Assembly (NCBI GenBank): GCA_963667535.2
Contig: CAXXDU010000002.1
Coordinates: 682,001 to 746,000, forward strand
Direction: 5' to 3'
DNA: 64,000 bases
DNA from: UBA5614 sp963667535
Lineage (GTDB): Bacteria > Cloacimonadota > Cloacimonadia > Cloacimonadales > Cloacimonadaceae
The notes below the pieces were generated by a model, which was not told the origin of the DNA, made no database searches, and saw only the letters and a list, made by a program, of their open reading frames with translations. The stretch's first letter is position 1. Every line of letters starts with the position of its first letter. This document shows positions 33,301-42,364 of this stretch, piece after piece. The position numbers and the translations under genes were made by a program.

Positions 33301-33391
33301 CATGTTGGAAATCAATTTATTCCATTCAGATGTTAAAGCTTTTGAAGAGATAAAATACCAAAGGACCGGAAAGGTTCTTTAGGGAGAAACG

Positions 33392-33823
33392 ATGGGTACA
33401 CAGCAAATATTGCTAATCGTTCTGGCAGTAATCATTGTCGGCGTAGCAATAGCAGTCGGAATTACAATGTTTAGCAGTCAGGCTTACAATTCAAACCGCC
33501 AGGCTGTCGCTTCAGAGCTTACCAATTATGCATCACAGGTAATCCAGTTTTGGAAAACACCGGCAAGTTTAGGCGGTGGCGGTAACAGAACAGCAAACCT
33601 TACCGTAACAAAAATAGCAGATTATATAGCATTTAACGATACAAATGACAGCATCACAAATGATAATGGGGAGTTCAGAGTTATAAGCGTAGCGGGTACA
33701 GTTGTGACGCTAAAAGGGCTGGGGACTGCGGAAAAAGGTGGTAACAAGCCGTTGATTACAACAACTGTTGATGTAGCCAGTAGTGCTATTTCAGCTACCG
33801 TTGGCAGCGGTGCCGGATTTTAA
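33392..33823 (+). CDS. Pilin-like protein 6 (leaderless, second subgroup)
   Basis: 143 residues, MGTQQILLIVLAVIIVGVAIAVGITMF start, SLGGGGNRTANLTVTKIADYIAFNDTND head, GSGAGF end. AGGGAGAAACG precedes ATG. It has no promoter of its own, lies between pilin 5 and the PilC-like gene, and is probably co-transcribed with both. It could be the constitutive partner subunit of this assembly machine. Confidence 0.82.
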   Translation: MGTQQILLIVLAVIIVGVAIAVGITMFSSQAYNSNRQAVASELTNYASQVIQFWKTPASLGGGGNRTANLTVTKIADYIAFNDTNDSITNDNGEFRVISVAGTVVTLKGLGTAEKGGNKPLITTTVDVASSAISATVGSGAGF

Positions 33824-33904
33824 TTTACTGTAAAGATACCAGATTTCTTTTAAAAACTCCACAAAGATATTGACTAATTTATGCTATTCTAACAAGATTG
33901 TAAC

Positions 33905-35242
33905 ATGATAAAAGAAATACGTTTCAAGGGAATTAGTCCACAAGGAAAACTTGTTCAGGGAATGTTTGCTGCCTCTACTAATAAGGAGATAAAACAGCAT
34001 CTTCACAAATTAACAGAGCGGTATAAAATAAGATTGCAATCTACCGAGTACAAAAAGGATTTCAATTATAAAGTCAAATTACCCATGAACAAGACATTCA
34101 CAGGCAAACAATCAGCATTTTCCAAAGAGGAAGTGGCACAGGCTTTACAAAGAATGGGTCACAATGATTTTACAATAACACCTGTTTTGTTTGATATCAA
34201 GATGAAGCCCAGTGCCAATGATGTAATGATGTTTATCAAACTCAGTACCAATATGCTGAAAGACAAAATGAGCTTTGGAAAAATTCTGAGTATGTTGGCA
34301 GAAGAGCAGACGAATCGCTCAATGCGAGATGCTCTAATCCAGATAGAGAATCAGTTGAAACAAGGTGCGGAAGGCAAAGACGTATTCATGCGGTTCAGTG
34401 ATATTTTTGGCAAATTCCCGGCATTCATGCTTGGATTGGCAACGAAAAGCGGTAATATGACAGAGATATTTGAGGCAACCAATAAGTTTATTGAACGTGA
34501 TATGGAGATTAAAAAGAATGTTAAAAAAGCTGTAATCTCACCCATGTTCGCAGTGCTTGCCACGGTTGGAGCTGTAATTTATTATATCGTTAAAATCTTC
34601 CCTTCCACAGCTGAACTGTTTATCAAATATGATATGCCTCTGCCACCGATGACTGCTCAAACTTTAAAAATGAGTGACTGGTTGGGTGGAAACTGGTATT
34701 ACCTCGTTGCTATCGTTGTGATACCTACCGTCGCTATATGGAGATGGTGGAAAACAGACAGCGGAAAAGTCTGGAAAGATAAAAACATGGTGAAGCTTCC
34801 CATGATTGGTCATTTGATACATAAGTCGAGCATAGAAATATTCTTTCGGGTATTTGGAACAATCTATTCAGGAGCCGGTGATAATATTGAAATTATTAGA
34901 ACTGCTTCAGAGGCTTGCCGTAATTCATGGATGGAAAAGCAAATCAAGCAAGTCACAATTCCATTGATGTTAAAAGAAGGTGAGGGTTTTTGTCCGGCCA
35001 TGGAAGCATCGGGAGTGTTTACAAGAACAGCTTTAACCAGATTGAAAACCGGCTCGGAAACCGGTAATATCCTTCAGGCAGCCCAACAGATAGCTTCATA
35101 CTACGAAGCTGAAACAACCTATAAAATGAATGCGATGATAGAGTATATCCAGACCTTTGTGGGTCTGTTTATAGCCATTGTTATTAGCTGGCTAACCGTA
35201 GTATCAGCAGAAATTGCTACTGTATCTCCACCTGTAACTTAA
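33905..35242 (+). CDS. pilC: Type IV pilus inner-membrane platform protein (PilC/GspF family)
   Basis: 445 residues. The N-terminal domain (MIKEIRFKGISPQGKLVQGMF) and two T2SSF segments are visible: FIKLSTNMLKDKMSFGKILSMLAEEQTNRSMRDAL...GAEGKDVFMRFSDIFGKFPAFMLGLATKSGN and the second half IEIFFRVFGTIYSGAGDNIEI...FTRTALTRLKTGSETGNILQA. Membrane helices lie near residues 210-232, 262-282 and 415-438. This protein couples ATPase motion to subunit insertion. It is about 50-100 residues different from E. coli GspF mainly in the N-terminal part. The ribosome site is weak. It follows pilin 6 by 81 bp. Confidence 0.88.
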   Translation: MIKEIRFKGISPQGKLVQGMFAASTNKEIKQHLHKLTERYKIRLQSTEYKKDFNYKVKLPMNKTFTGKQSAFSKEEVAQALQRMGHNDFTITPVLFDIKMKPSANDVMMFIKLSTNMLKDKMSFGKILSMLAEEQTNRSMRDALIQIENQLKQGAEGKDVFMRFSDIFGKFPAFMLGLATKSGNMTEIFEATNKFIERDMEIKKNVKKAVISPMFAVLATVGAVIYYIVKIFPSTAELFIKYDMPLPPMTAQTLKMSDWLGGNWYYLVAIVVIPTVAIWRWWKTDSGKVWKDKNMVKLPMIGHLIHKSSIEIFFRVFGTIYSGAGDNIEIIRTASEACRNSWMEKQIKQVTIPLMLKEGEGFCPAMEASGVFTRTALTRLKTGSETGNILQAAQQIASYYEAETTYKMNAMIEYIQTFVGLFIAIVISWLTVVSAEIATVSPPVT

Positions 35243-35252
35243 GGATCAATAC

Positions 35253-37031
35253 ATGGCTGCGATGACGAAATTCGGCAACTACCTGGTTGAGAAGGGATAC
35301 TTCGCTGAAGACTTTATGGAAAAAGTCACAACCAGATTGATGGAATATGGTGATTCTTCCCCCAGCGCTCTGGCAAAGCTGTTAATTGCTGAGTTTAAAG
35401 TTTCTCAGGATACCGTTTATGAAGCAATGTCACGCTTATATGCGTTTTCTACTTTTGACATTGACCCCGAATCAGTTGATAAAAACCAGATTGCCCAAAC
35501 TAAAGAAATCCTGGCAAAGTTCCCTGACGAATTTAAGAAAAGACTCTTCTTCCGCAAAATATTTCCTTTCCGGATTCAAAATACAGCCAGAGAAACACTC
35601 ATGGTACTTGCAGCAGATCCCACAGAAAAGATGATGCAAGAGATCCCTGTACTAACACCATACAAGCGGTTTGAAGTTTCCTGGTGCAAAGTAAAAACCA
35701 TCGAAGACTTAATCCAGAAGATAGCGCCTCAAAAGAATGAATTTTTGCAATTATTGGAAGAAGCAGGCGAAGTTATCGTCGAAATCGATAAAACAGATTC
35801 TGAGGTTAATGAACAGGCACTGGAAGATGAAATCAACAAAAGCCTTCTGGTCAATCTTTTTGAAGGAGCTTTGATAGAAGCAGTGCGCAAGGGCGCCAGT
35901 GATATACATATACTTGCAGCAGGCAAGGCAGAGGTTGATGTGTTTTTCAGGGTTGATGGCAGACTTACTCTTTGGCACCGGCAGGAAAACACTCCTCCTG
36001 AAGCTCTGACGGCAGTGGTTAAAGACCGCAGTATCGGAGTAGATAGATTTGAGCGTGACACAGCTCAGGACGGTTTTGCTCAACGTTTAATTGATGAGCA
36101 TCTGATACGGTTTAGAATATCAATATTACCTGTTGTGTCTGCTGAATATGAGAGACGGTTTGAAAGCGTTGTTATCCGTGTTATTGACGACAGAAATGTA
36201 ATCGCTGATTTCCGAAAACTTGGTTTCCAGCAACAGGCAGAACAAGAATTCCTCAAATCAATCAATACATCAAAGGGTATAATCATTGTAACAGGACCTA
36301 CGGGTAGCGGAAAAAGTACGACACTTCTGGCTGCATTGCATCATGTTATCAATCCATCTATAAACGTTCTGACTTGTGAAGATCCAGTTGAGTACGTTAT
36401 TCATGGAGCCAGGCAGATAAAAATAGGGCACAAACTTTCTTTTGATCAGGCAATTCGTTCTATTTTGCGGCATGACCCTGATGTTGTTATGGTGGGTGAG
36501 ATAAGAGATAAAATAACTGCTGATATAGCAGTTAAGCTGGCAAATACAGGCCACTTAACCTTTTCCACACTACATACAAATGATGCCCCCAGTGCGATAA
36601 CAAGACTTTACAAAATGGGGATAGAACCATTTTTACTGGCATACTCTATAAATATAATCATTGCTCAGCGACTCGTTCGTAAGCTATGTGATGTCTGCAA
36701 GCGTCCTTTGATGAAAGAGCATTGGGCTGTAGCACACGAACTTGGGCTTACAGAAGAGGAACTGACTTCAGGTAAGATTTATGAACCTGTCGGTTGCCCC
36801 AAATGCCATAATGGATATAAAGGCAGGATAAATATTGCTGAGGCGTTGTATTTCTATCCTGAAATCAGGAGTGAAATTGTCACTGCGGGTTCAGATATTA
36901 ACGAAGAGAACATTCGCGCCATAGCTGAAAAACACGGAATGTTGTCTATGCGTGCTTCCGGCGTGGAACGTATCAGAGAAGGACAAACCAGTCTGGAAGA
37001 AGTCGCATTTGCCACTTCAGGAGATGATTAA
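35253..37031 (+). CDS. pilB: Pilus extension ATPase (PilB/GspE family)
   Basis: 592 residues. An N-terminal MshEN-like region (residues 5-150) precedes the ATPase: SDIHI, Walker A GPTGSGKSTTLL (near 347), CEDPVEYVIHGARQ (Asp box), DPDVVMVGEIRD (Walker B) and HTNDAPSAITRL (His box). The C-terminal zinc motif LCDVC...GCPKC is complete. This is the hexameric motor that drives fibre assembly at the cytoplasmic face. AAGGATCAATAC precedes the ATG. It is spaced 10 bp behind pilC and one base before the next gene, so it is tightly co-transcribed. Confidence 0.92.
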   Translation: MAAMTKFGNYLVEKGYFAEDFMEKVTTRLMEYGDSSPSALAKLLIAEFKVSQDTVYEAMSRLYAFSTFDIDPESVDKNQIAQTKEILAKFPDEFKKRLFFRKIFPFRIQNTARETLMVLAADPTEKMMQEIPVLTPYKRFEVSWCKVKTIEDLIQKIAPQKNEFLQLLEEAGEVIVEIDKTDSEVNEQALEDEINKSLLVNLFEGALIEAVRKGASDIHILAAGKAEVDVFFRVDGRLTLWHRQENTPPEALTAVVKDRSIGVDRFERDTAQDGFAQRLIDEHLIRFRISILPVVSAEYERRFESVVIRVIDDRNVIADFRKLGFQQQAEQEFLKSINTSKGIIIVTGPTGSGKSTTLLAALHHVINPSINVLTCEDPVEYVIHGARQIKIGHKLSFDQAIRSILRHDPDVVMVGEIRDKITADIAVKLANTGHLTFSTLHTNDAPSAITRLYKMGIEPFLLAYSINIIIAQRLVRKLCDVCKRPLMKEHWAVAHELGLTEEELTSGKIYEPVGCPKCHNGYKGRINIAEALYFYPEIRSEIVTAGSDINEENIRAIAEKHGMLSMRASGVERIREGQTSLEEVAFATSGDD

Positions 37032-37466
37032 ATGAACATGCAAGAAATGGTTATGGCTCTTTTTGCAATAGTGTTCTTTACTACTATCGCTCTGGTTTAC
37101 AGCCGCAGCATGTGGGATACAGCCGAAGCTTTGGATGACGGTTCCAAGGTGATTCAGGCAACTCATTTAGCGCATAGCAAGCTGGATGAAATTGATGCCA
37201 AACTGTTTAGCCATCAAATTGCGTTTAATGCTGTAATAAATAATTTTACAGGTACTCAAACGGTTGATCAGGCTTATACCGGATACAAATATTTTGTAAC
37301 CTACAGCTTCAAATATTGTGATTCTCTGGGAGTTAATCTTGGAAGCCAGGCATACCAAGCCAATCCCTTTTTCTACAAAATGACTATCACAGTTGCAGCT
37401 GATCATGGGATGAAAGTTCCTGTAGTCGTTACCAGGTTATTTAATAAAATAGATTTATATAATTGA
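37032..37466 (+). CDS. Minor pilin-like protein without leader
   Basis: 144 residues: MNMQEMVMALFAIVFFTTIALVYSR and a soluble head. Numbering from the initiator Met puts Glu exactly at position 5, the residue that mature type IV pilins carry for assembly, yet there is no leader before it. It reads like a pseudopilin (GspI-like) already starting at its mature end. GGAG eight bases before ATG supports the start, which abuts the pilB stop. It probably belongs to a tip or priming complex with the next two gene products. Confidence 0.7.
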   Translation: MNMQEMVMALFAIVFFTTIALVYSRSMWDTAEALDDGSKVIQATHLAHSKLDEIDAKLFSHQIAFNAVINNFTGTQTVDQAYTGYKYFVTYSFKYCDSLGVNLGSQAYQANPFFYKMTITVAADHGMKVPVVVTRLFNKIDLYN

Positions 37467-37467
37467 A

Positions 37468-38055
37468 ATGAGTATACTGCTAGATTTACTGGGAGCTCTA
37501 ATCATCGCATCATTACTAATGCTGATGATGATATCATTTCAATTTCAGCTTCAGAATCTGGCAGACCGTACTATGTTTTCTGCTCAGATGCTTGCTCATG
37601 AACAAAAAGCATGCACAGAGCTAAACAGAGTCATTGCCCTGGTTGGCGTTGGTGTTGCACCTGATAGTATGGTTACTGAGGCAACTGCTACTTCAGCAAC
37701 ATTCCGGACGCGCTGGAGCTATACAACCGGATCACTTATGCTAGCACCATCTACCCTGCAATTAACTCTATCTGCTGAGACCAGTTTTGGCAAACAATTG
37801 TCCCTGACACAGGGCGGAACGGTAGTGAAAGACCTGGGATATATCTTATGGATAGAGGATTTATCATTCAGATACTATGATATTAATGATGCCGAGGTAA
37901 CCATTCCCACTACAACAGAATCCGTAAAGACTATACGATCTATGGATGTCAGGGCAACATTTAAACGTAATGCACCCAGAGTGAAGGAGACACCTCTCAG
38001 AACCCGGATGCAGATGAGAATCTATTTCATGAACGCTTATTTACAGGGAGGGTAA
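37468..38055 (+). CDS. Minor pilin-like protein without leader
   Basis: 195 residues: MSILLDLLGALIIASLLMLMMISFQFQLQNLADRT then a mixed alpha/beta head (LWIEDLSFRYYD). It resembles GspJ/PilW-type pseudopilins in size and layout: a hydrophobic N-helix, then a head of about 160 residues. An acidic residue (Asp6) lies close to the expected Glu5 position. The start is one base after the previous stop. Confidence 0.65.
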   Translation: MSILLDLLGALIIASLLMLMMISFQFQLQNLADRTMFSAQMLAHEQKACTELNRVIALVGVGVAPDSMVTEATATSATFRTRWSYTTGSLMLAPSTLQLTLSAETSFGKQLSLTQGGTVVKDLGYILWIEDLSFRYYDINDAEVTIPTTTESVKTIRSMDVRATFKRNAPRVKETPLRTRMQMRIYFMNAYLQGG

Positions 38056-38059
38056 TTAT

Positions 38060-39331
38060 ATGGGAAGAGCGATGTTAATGGTTGTTCTCTTAGTGAGCTG
38101 TATTTATGGCGGTATTGTAATGAATGCTCAGAGAGAGATGTATAAATTACCGGCAGTAATTGTGGAAAGTATCCTCCAGAAAGAAGTGGAGAACGTAAGC
38201 GACTATGCTATCCGTAATGCAATCCGCAATGCATGCGCAATGACAGTCCCTACTGATACAGAGGCTCTTGTGGAGTTTACACAAGTTTATACTAATTATA
38301 CGATTGGACATACTACCATCGATAGTATCAGATTTAGTTTTGTTAACAGTGCTGATAATTTTCAAGTCAAAACCTATGTGCGTGGAGTAATGCAGGGCAG
38401 GACAGTTACCCATTCCGGTGAAATGGCATATAACTACCCTCAGGAGTCAATCGGTGCTAAGCCTGATGCAGTATATATGGAAATGGAAAAATTTGCTCTG
38501 TTTCCCTGGTTATTTGCCGGCAACAGGTTTTTACCAGATACATCAGGCAATAATTATACAGCTACGGTCAATAATATTCTGATCAGCGCCACAGTTCCCT
38601 ATGGAGGAGCTTATAGCAGAATGTGCGCTCAGTTTGACGGTATTGACAATTACATAACAATTGGTCAGGATACCACCAATTTTGGTGTCGCTACGGAAAT
38701 GGACACAGATGCATCATTTTCCTTTGTCTGTTTTGCGAAAATTGATAAAAATGGACGCTCTGGTTATACCAATAATCAGGGTACTTTAATGTGGCTGGCA
38801 AGTGATCCCTGGGATGGTACAACAGCCAGCGGAACACATCCCGGGTTAAATTTGCGTGCAAAGCCATCAGCAGGAATCTGGTATAGTAAAGCTGATGGTA
38901 AGGTACATTTTATGGTTACACTGGACAATGGTACCGCGAGTACGGTTGAATGTGCAGTAGCCTATACGCGCTATGCACAAATCTACTATTGGTTGTTTGG
39001 TATTCCGATTTTTAATTTTTCGCATTATAATTATGCCTGGAACTCCTTTGGTATGACTTTTGCCTCCGGAACATTAAAAGCATACATCAATGGCGCTTTG
39101 GTTCAAACCACTGCTTCAGGTCTTAATTTTCGGGCGAGACCCAGCATCTACGGTATGTCGATGGGCAGGCGGGACCTCCGTTATGCGGGTGTTGCCTATA
39201 ATGATTACAAATATTTCTGTGGGTTGCTGGATCAACTTGGTATGTATGGCCATGCCATAACCGGGAACGACATGTATCAATGGCATCAAGGTGTGCTAAA
39301 TGCTGCCAATATATTGTATATTAAGGATTAA
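38060..39331 (+). CDS. Pilin-like protein with LamG/concanavalin-like adhesin domain
   Basis: 423 residues. The N-terminal helix MGRAMLMVVLLVSCIYGGIVM is followed by a pilin-like stalk (residues 22-130) and then a LamG-type jelly roll (about 140-415: FALFPWLFAGNRFLPDTSGNNY, CAQFDGIDNYITIG, FSFVCFAKID, GTLKAYINGALVQTT, LDQLGMYGHAITGNDMYQ). LamG domains bind glycans or proteins, so this may be the tip adhesin of the pilus. The strong ribosome site GGGAGGG and the 4-bp gap place it firmly in the operon. Confidence 0.78.
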   Translation: MGRAMLMVVLLVSCIYGGIVMNAQREMYKLPAVIVESILQKEVENVSDYAIRNAIRNACAMTVPTDTEALVEFTQVYTNYTIGHTTIDSIRFSFVNSADNFQVKTYVRGVMQGRTVTHSGEMAYNYPQESIGAKPDAVYMEMEKFALFPWLFAGNRFLPDTSGNNYTATVNNILISATVPYGGAYSRMCAQFDGIDNYITIGQDTTNFGVATEMDTDASFSFVCFAKIDKNGRSGYTNNQGTLMWLASDPWDGTTASGTHPGLNLRAKPSAGIWYSKADGKVHFMVTLDNGTASTVECAVAYTRYAQIYYWLFGIPIFNFSHYNYAWNSFGMTFASGTLKAYINGALVQTTASGLNFRARPSIYGMSMGRRDLRYAGVAYNDYKYFCGLLDQLGMYGHAITGNDMYQWHQGVLNAANILYIKD

Positions 39332-39342
39332 TAGATAGTATT

Positions 39343-40233
39343 ATGGAAGATATGGATAAAAACATATTCAAATTGTGGGCGATGATTCGCTGGTTTATGG
39401 TCATCGTGCTCTTTTCAATCGGTATGCTGCATTTGAGTGAAAACTTCCAGAAATACCCCACTGTCATTTTTGTCGGAGTCTTTTTCGGGATTATTGTGTT
39501 AAATCTGCTATATCGGTTTAATACCAAATTTATAAATACCTGGTTCACTGCTTTTCAGGTGGTATTGGATATTGTTTTCGCCACCTTAGTCGTACATCTG
39601 ACCGGCGGTTTGAACAGCTATTTTGTCTGGATATATCTCATGGGTGTGCTAACAGCCAGTTTGATGATTCCTCAACTGGGAGGTATCTTTGCTGGTTTAA
39701 TTGGCAGTGTTTCCCTATTCGGTTTAATCATGTTGTATCAATTCAACATTCTTACTCCCATTATTCCAGAAAGCGGTGGTATTTCATCGAGAACAATATA
39801 TATATTGTCATATACAGCCCTGTTTTGCGGGGTTGCCATGATTGCCGGCTATATAACAGACCAGTTGAATCACTATTCCGCTCTTTTGAAACACAAACAG
39901 TTAGCAATTGACGAAGCAGTCGGCAAGTTTGACAACGCAGAGACCAATCTCAAGGCAAACAAGAAATTTATTAAGCAAAGTAACGCTTTAATAAAATCTG
40001 CTTTTGATATATCAAATCTTGATCACGATTTGAATACCCCTTTATGTATAATATCTCTTTCCATAGGTAGGATTAAGCGGATGGGAATTGAGACAGACAA
40101 TGATATTTTACTAAAAACCAGTAATGAAATTTCTGATGCTATTAACCGGATAAATTTAATCCTTCAAAGGTTGAATCAAGTAAAACATAATCCCTTAATC
40201 TTAAATTATGAAGAGGGGCAAACCGATGAGTAA
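39343..40233 (+). CDS. Membrane histidine-kinase-like protein lacking the catalytic ATPase domain
   Basis: 296 residues. Six hydrophobic segments (residues about 10-190) form a membrane sensor like those of 6-TM kinases; a coiled coil follows (ALLKHKQLAIDEAVGKFDNAETNLKANKKFIKQ, listed in parts), then a dimerisation helix with the H-box LDHDLNTPLCIIS (His near 228). The protein then stops 68 residues later with no N, G1 or G2 box. It overlaps the next gene (a receiver protein) by 8 bases. It may be phosphorylated in trans or act as a phosphotransfer or phosphatase partner. Confidence 0.75.
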   Translation: MEDMDKNIFKLWAMIRWFMVIVLFSIGMLHLSENFQKYPTVIFVGVFFGIIVLNLLYRFNTKFINTWFTAFQVVLDIVFATLVVHLTGGLNSYFVWIYLMGVLTASLMIPQLGGIFAGLIGSVSLFGLIMLYQFNILTPIIPESGGISSRTIYILSYTALFCGVAMIAGYITDQLNHYSALLKHKQLAIDEAVGKFDNAETNLKANKKFIKQSNALIKSAFDISNLDHDLNTPLCIISLSIGRIKRMGIETDNDILLKTSNEISDAINRINLILQRLNQVKHNPLILNYEEGQTDE

Positions 40234-41095
40234 GAGAATATTGGTTGTTGATGATGAACAGAGTATTCGGGATATAATTGGCGAACACTTAAAATCTATG
40301 GGTTATACAGTTGTTGTTGCCGTAGATGGGCAAGATGCGCTTGATATGGTGGAAATGGAACTATTTGACCTATATATCCTGGATATTTATATGCCTAGAA
40401 TGGATGGTCTTGAACTGATGATGCGGATTAAGGAAATCCAGCCTCTGGCAGTAATTATTATTGCCACAGGCTATTCCAGTATTGATATTGCTGTCAAAGC
40501 CATCAGAAATGGAGCTTTTCATTATCTTGCCAAGCCCATCAATGCTGACGAACTGTCTAAAGTTGTTGAATCAGGATTGAGTCATAGCAATGAAATGGAG
40601 GAAGTGGGAGGTATATCACCTGCTTCGATTGAAATCTCGAAAGAGCTGATAGACCTTTTGTTATTAAAGGGTTTCACGCCTGACCAACAAAAGGATTTCC
40701 GACAAACAGGAACCCTGATTCAATATCAGACTGATGAAAAAATATCTTTGGATGAACAATATGGTACAATGATTTGGATTGAATCAGGACGGATATCTGT
40801 TCAGTTAAACGGGACACATGTTGATACTCTCAGACCCGGAGATATATGGGGAGAAGAGACTTTTATCAGTACAAATTCAATCTTTACCGAGCTTTTAGTC
40901 CAGACTGAAGCTAATGTCAGGCATTTTAGCCGCAAGAAATTGATGGAGTTTTTTACGTATCAGGATGAAAGCCTGATTAAAAGATATATGATAAATCTGA
41001 TTCAGTGTTTATTTGTTAAATGGAGAAAGTCGGTGTTTAAAATTGGTCTTTATTCAGGATATTCTCCCTATGATGCTAAAACTAAACAGGAATAA
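40226..41095 (+). CDS. Receiver domain fused to a cNMP-binding-like domain, no DNA-binding domain
   Basis: 289 residues from ATG 40226, chosen for GAGGGGCAAACCG. The receiver domain (1-125) is complete: Asp9, Asp10, phosphoacceptor Asp53 (LYILDIYMPRMDG), Thr87-like ATGYSS and Lys (LAKPIN). Residues 150-260 have a CRP-type beta roll (GTMIWIESGRISVQLNGTHVDTLRPGDIWGEETFIS), but no helix-turn-helix follows. It is thus unlikely to be a transcription factor; more likely it tunes the pilus motors next to it. Partner of the truncated kinase upstream. Confidence 0.85.
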   Translation: MSKRILVVDDEQSIRDIIGEHLKSMGYTVVVAVDGQDALDMVEMELFDLYILDIYMPRMDGLELMMRIKEIQPLAVIIIATGYSSIDIAVKAIRNGAFHYLAKPINADELSKVVESGLSHSNEMEEVGGISPASIEISKELIDLLLLKGFTPDQQKDFRQTGTLIQYQTDEKISLDEQYGTMIWIESGRISVQLNGTHVDTLRPGDIWGEETFISTNSIFTELLVQTEANVRHFSRKKLMEFFTYQDESLIKRYMINLIQCLFVKWRKSVFKIGLYSGYSPYDAKTKQE

Positions 41096-41098
41096 AAT

Positions 41099-42310
41099 AT
41101 GGCATTAAGTTTTGCAGTTGAATTGAATTCTGTAATTCCGTATTATCTGAACGGGATTGAGTTATGTGAAAAAATGGATGCTTGGTTTGAATCACATCAG
41201 CAAGCTAAAGACGAATCCATATCAGTATTAAAGAAACTGTTATTGAAGATGAGCAGTTATAATGCTTCTGATTTGGATATCGGTGCTCCTGGTTGTGGAG
41301 AAACAGTTTGGTTGAGGTCTTATGGTGTCAAGAAACCTATTCCGGGTTTAGGTTTGTTTACTTTGCCGGAATTTACCGCTTTGATTTTGTGCTGGCTACA
41401 TCCCAATCAAAAGCGGATTTTGTATGAAACCAAAAGCATAGACTTCTCTGTCAGCATTCTGGATGAAAATACTTCGCAAAGATTTAGGGGAACTGTATAT
41501 TTTGATAGATTCTATCCTGCTGCGAATTTCCGTAGAGTAAATCCCGAAATATTTCCGATAGAGAGTCTTGGAATGCCGGCTCCGATTATGGAAAGAATGG
41601 ATTTGCGTTTTGAAAAGAAAGGGTTGATATTGCTAACCGGTATCACGGGCTCCGGAAAAAGTACTACACTGGATTCCATTATCGATATGAATAATAAAAA
41701 TAATCAAGGTCATATCGTCATTATTTCCAATCCGATTGAATACGTCCATACATCTTTTAAAAGCATCGTTCGGCATCGTGAAGTTGGAGTTGACACAATA
41801 TCTTTTCAACACGGAGCCATAGAAGCTCTCCGGCAGGATCCGGATATTATTATGGTGGGTGAGATGCGGGATTCGGCAACAATATCCACCGTATTAGAAA
41901 TTACGGATAGCGGTCATAAAACATTTTCAACCTTACACACTAATTCTGCGATTGACAGTGTTCACAGAATTGTTGCGGAATTTCCGCCTGAAGAACAGGA
42001 AAGAATCAGAAACCGCCTGGCTGATGTGCTGTCAGTAATTGTATGCCAGAAACTTGTTCCGTCGATAGACAATAAACTCATCTTGGCAAAAGAAGTATTG
42101 AGTGTCGATAGCTCAGTACAGGCTGCCATAAGAAACAAAAATATCGGAGAAATTTATCAAATGATGATTGAAGGAAGAAAATCAGGTATGAACACAATGG
42201 AACAAGACCTTCAAAGATTGTATAAAAACGGTTTTATTTCTACTCGGACAGCGATGAATTATGCCAACAATAAAAACCGAATGATGCAATTATTGTCCAT
42301 GCCGGGATAA
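41099..42310 (+). CDS. pilT: PilT-like retraction ATPase
   Basis: 403 residues. Walker A GITGSGKSTTLD (near 181), SNPIEYVH (Asp box), DPDIIMVGEMRD (Walker B) and HTNSAIDSVHRIV (His box) are all present, in the order of PilT/PilU. The N-terminal 100 residues (KKLLLKMSSYNASDLDIGAPG) replace the usual PilT N-domain and are about 50 residues longer. It would depolymerise the fibre, giving retraction or twitching. It starts three bases after the previous stop. Confidence 0.85.
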   Translation: MALSFAVELNSVIPYYLNGIELCEKMDAWFESHQQAKDESISVLKKLLLKMSSYNASDLDIGAPGCGETVWLRSYGVKKPIPGLGLFTLPEFTALILCWLHPNQKRILYETKSIDFSVSILDENTSQRFRGTVYFDRFYPAANFRRVNPEIFPIESLGMPAPIMERMDLRFEKKGLILLTGITGSGKSTTLDSIIDMNNKNNQGHIVIISNPIEYVHTSFKSIVRHREVGVDTISFQHGAIEALRQDPDIIMVGEMRDSATISTVLEITDSGHKTFSTLHTNSAIDSVHRIVAEFPPEEQERIRNRLADVLSVIVCQKLVPSIDNKLILAKEVLSVDSSVQAAIRNKNIGEIYQMMIEGRKSGMNTMEQDLQRLYKNGFISTRTAMNYANNKNRMMQLLSMPG

Positions 42311-42364
42311 ATAATCCTTGTCAACTTGAATGCTCTGATATCTATGTCTCTTGAGAGGTTTTAA

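Noticed and set aside
33300..33391. Sigma-54 promoter for pilin 6
   Set aside because: GTTGGAAATCAATTTATTCC has GG but no GC at the required distance; co-transcription with pilin 5 is simpler.
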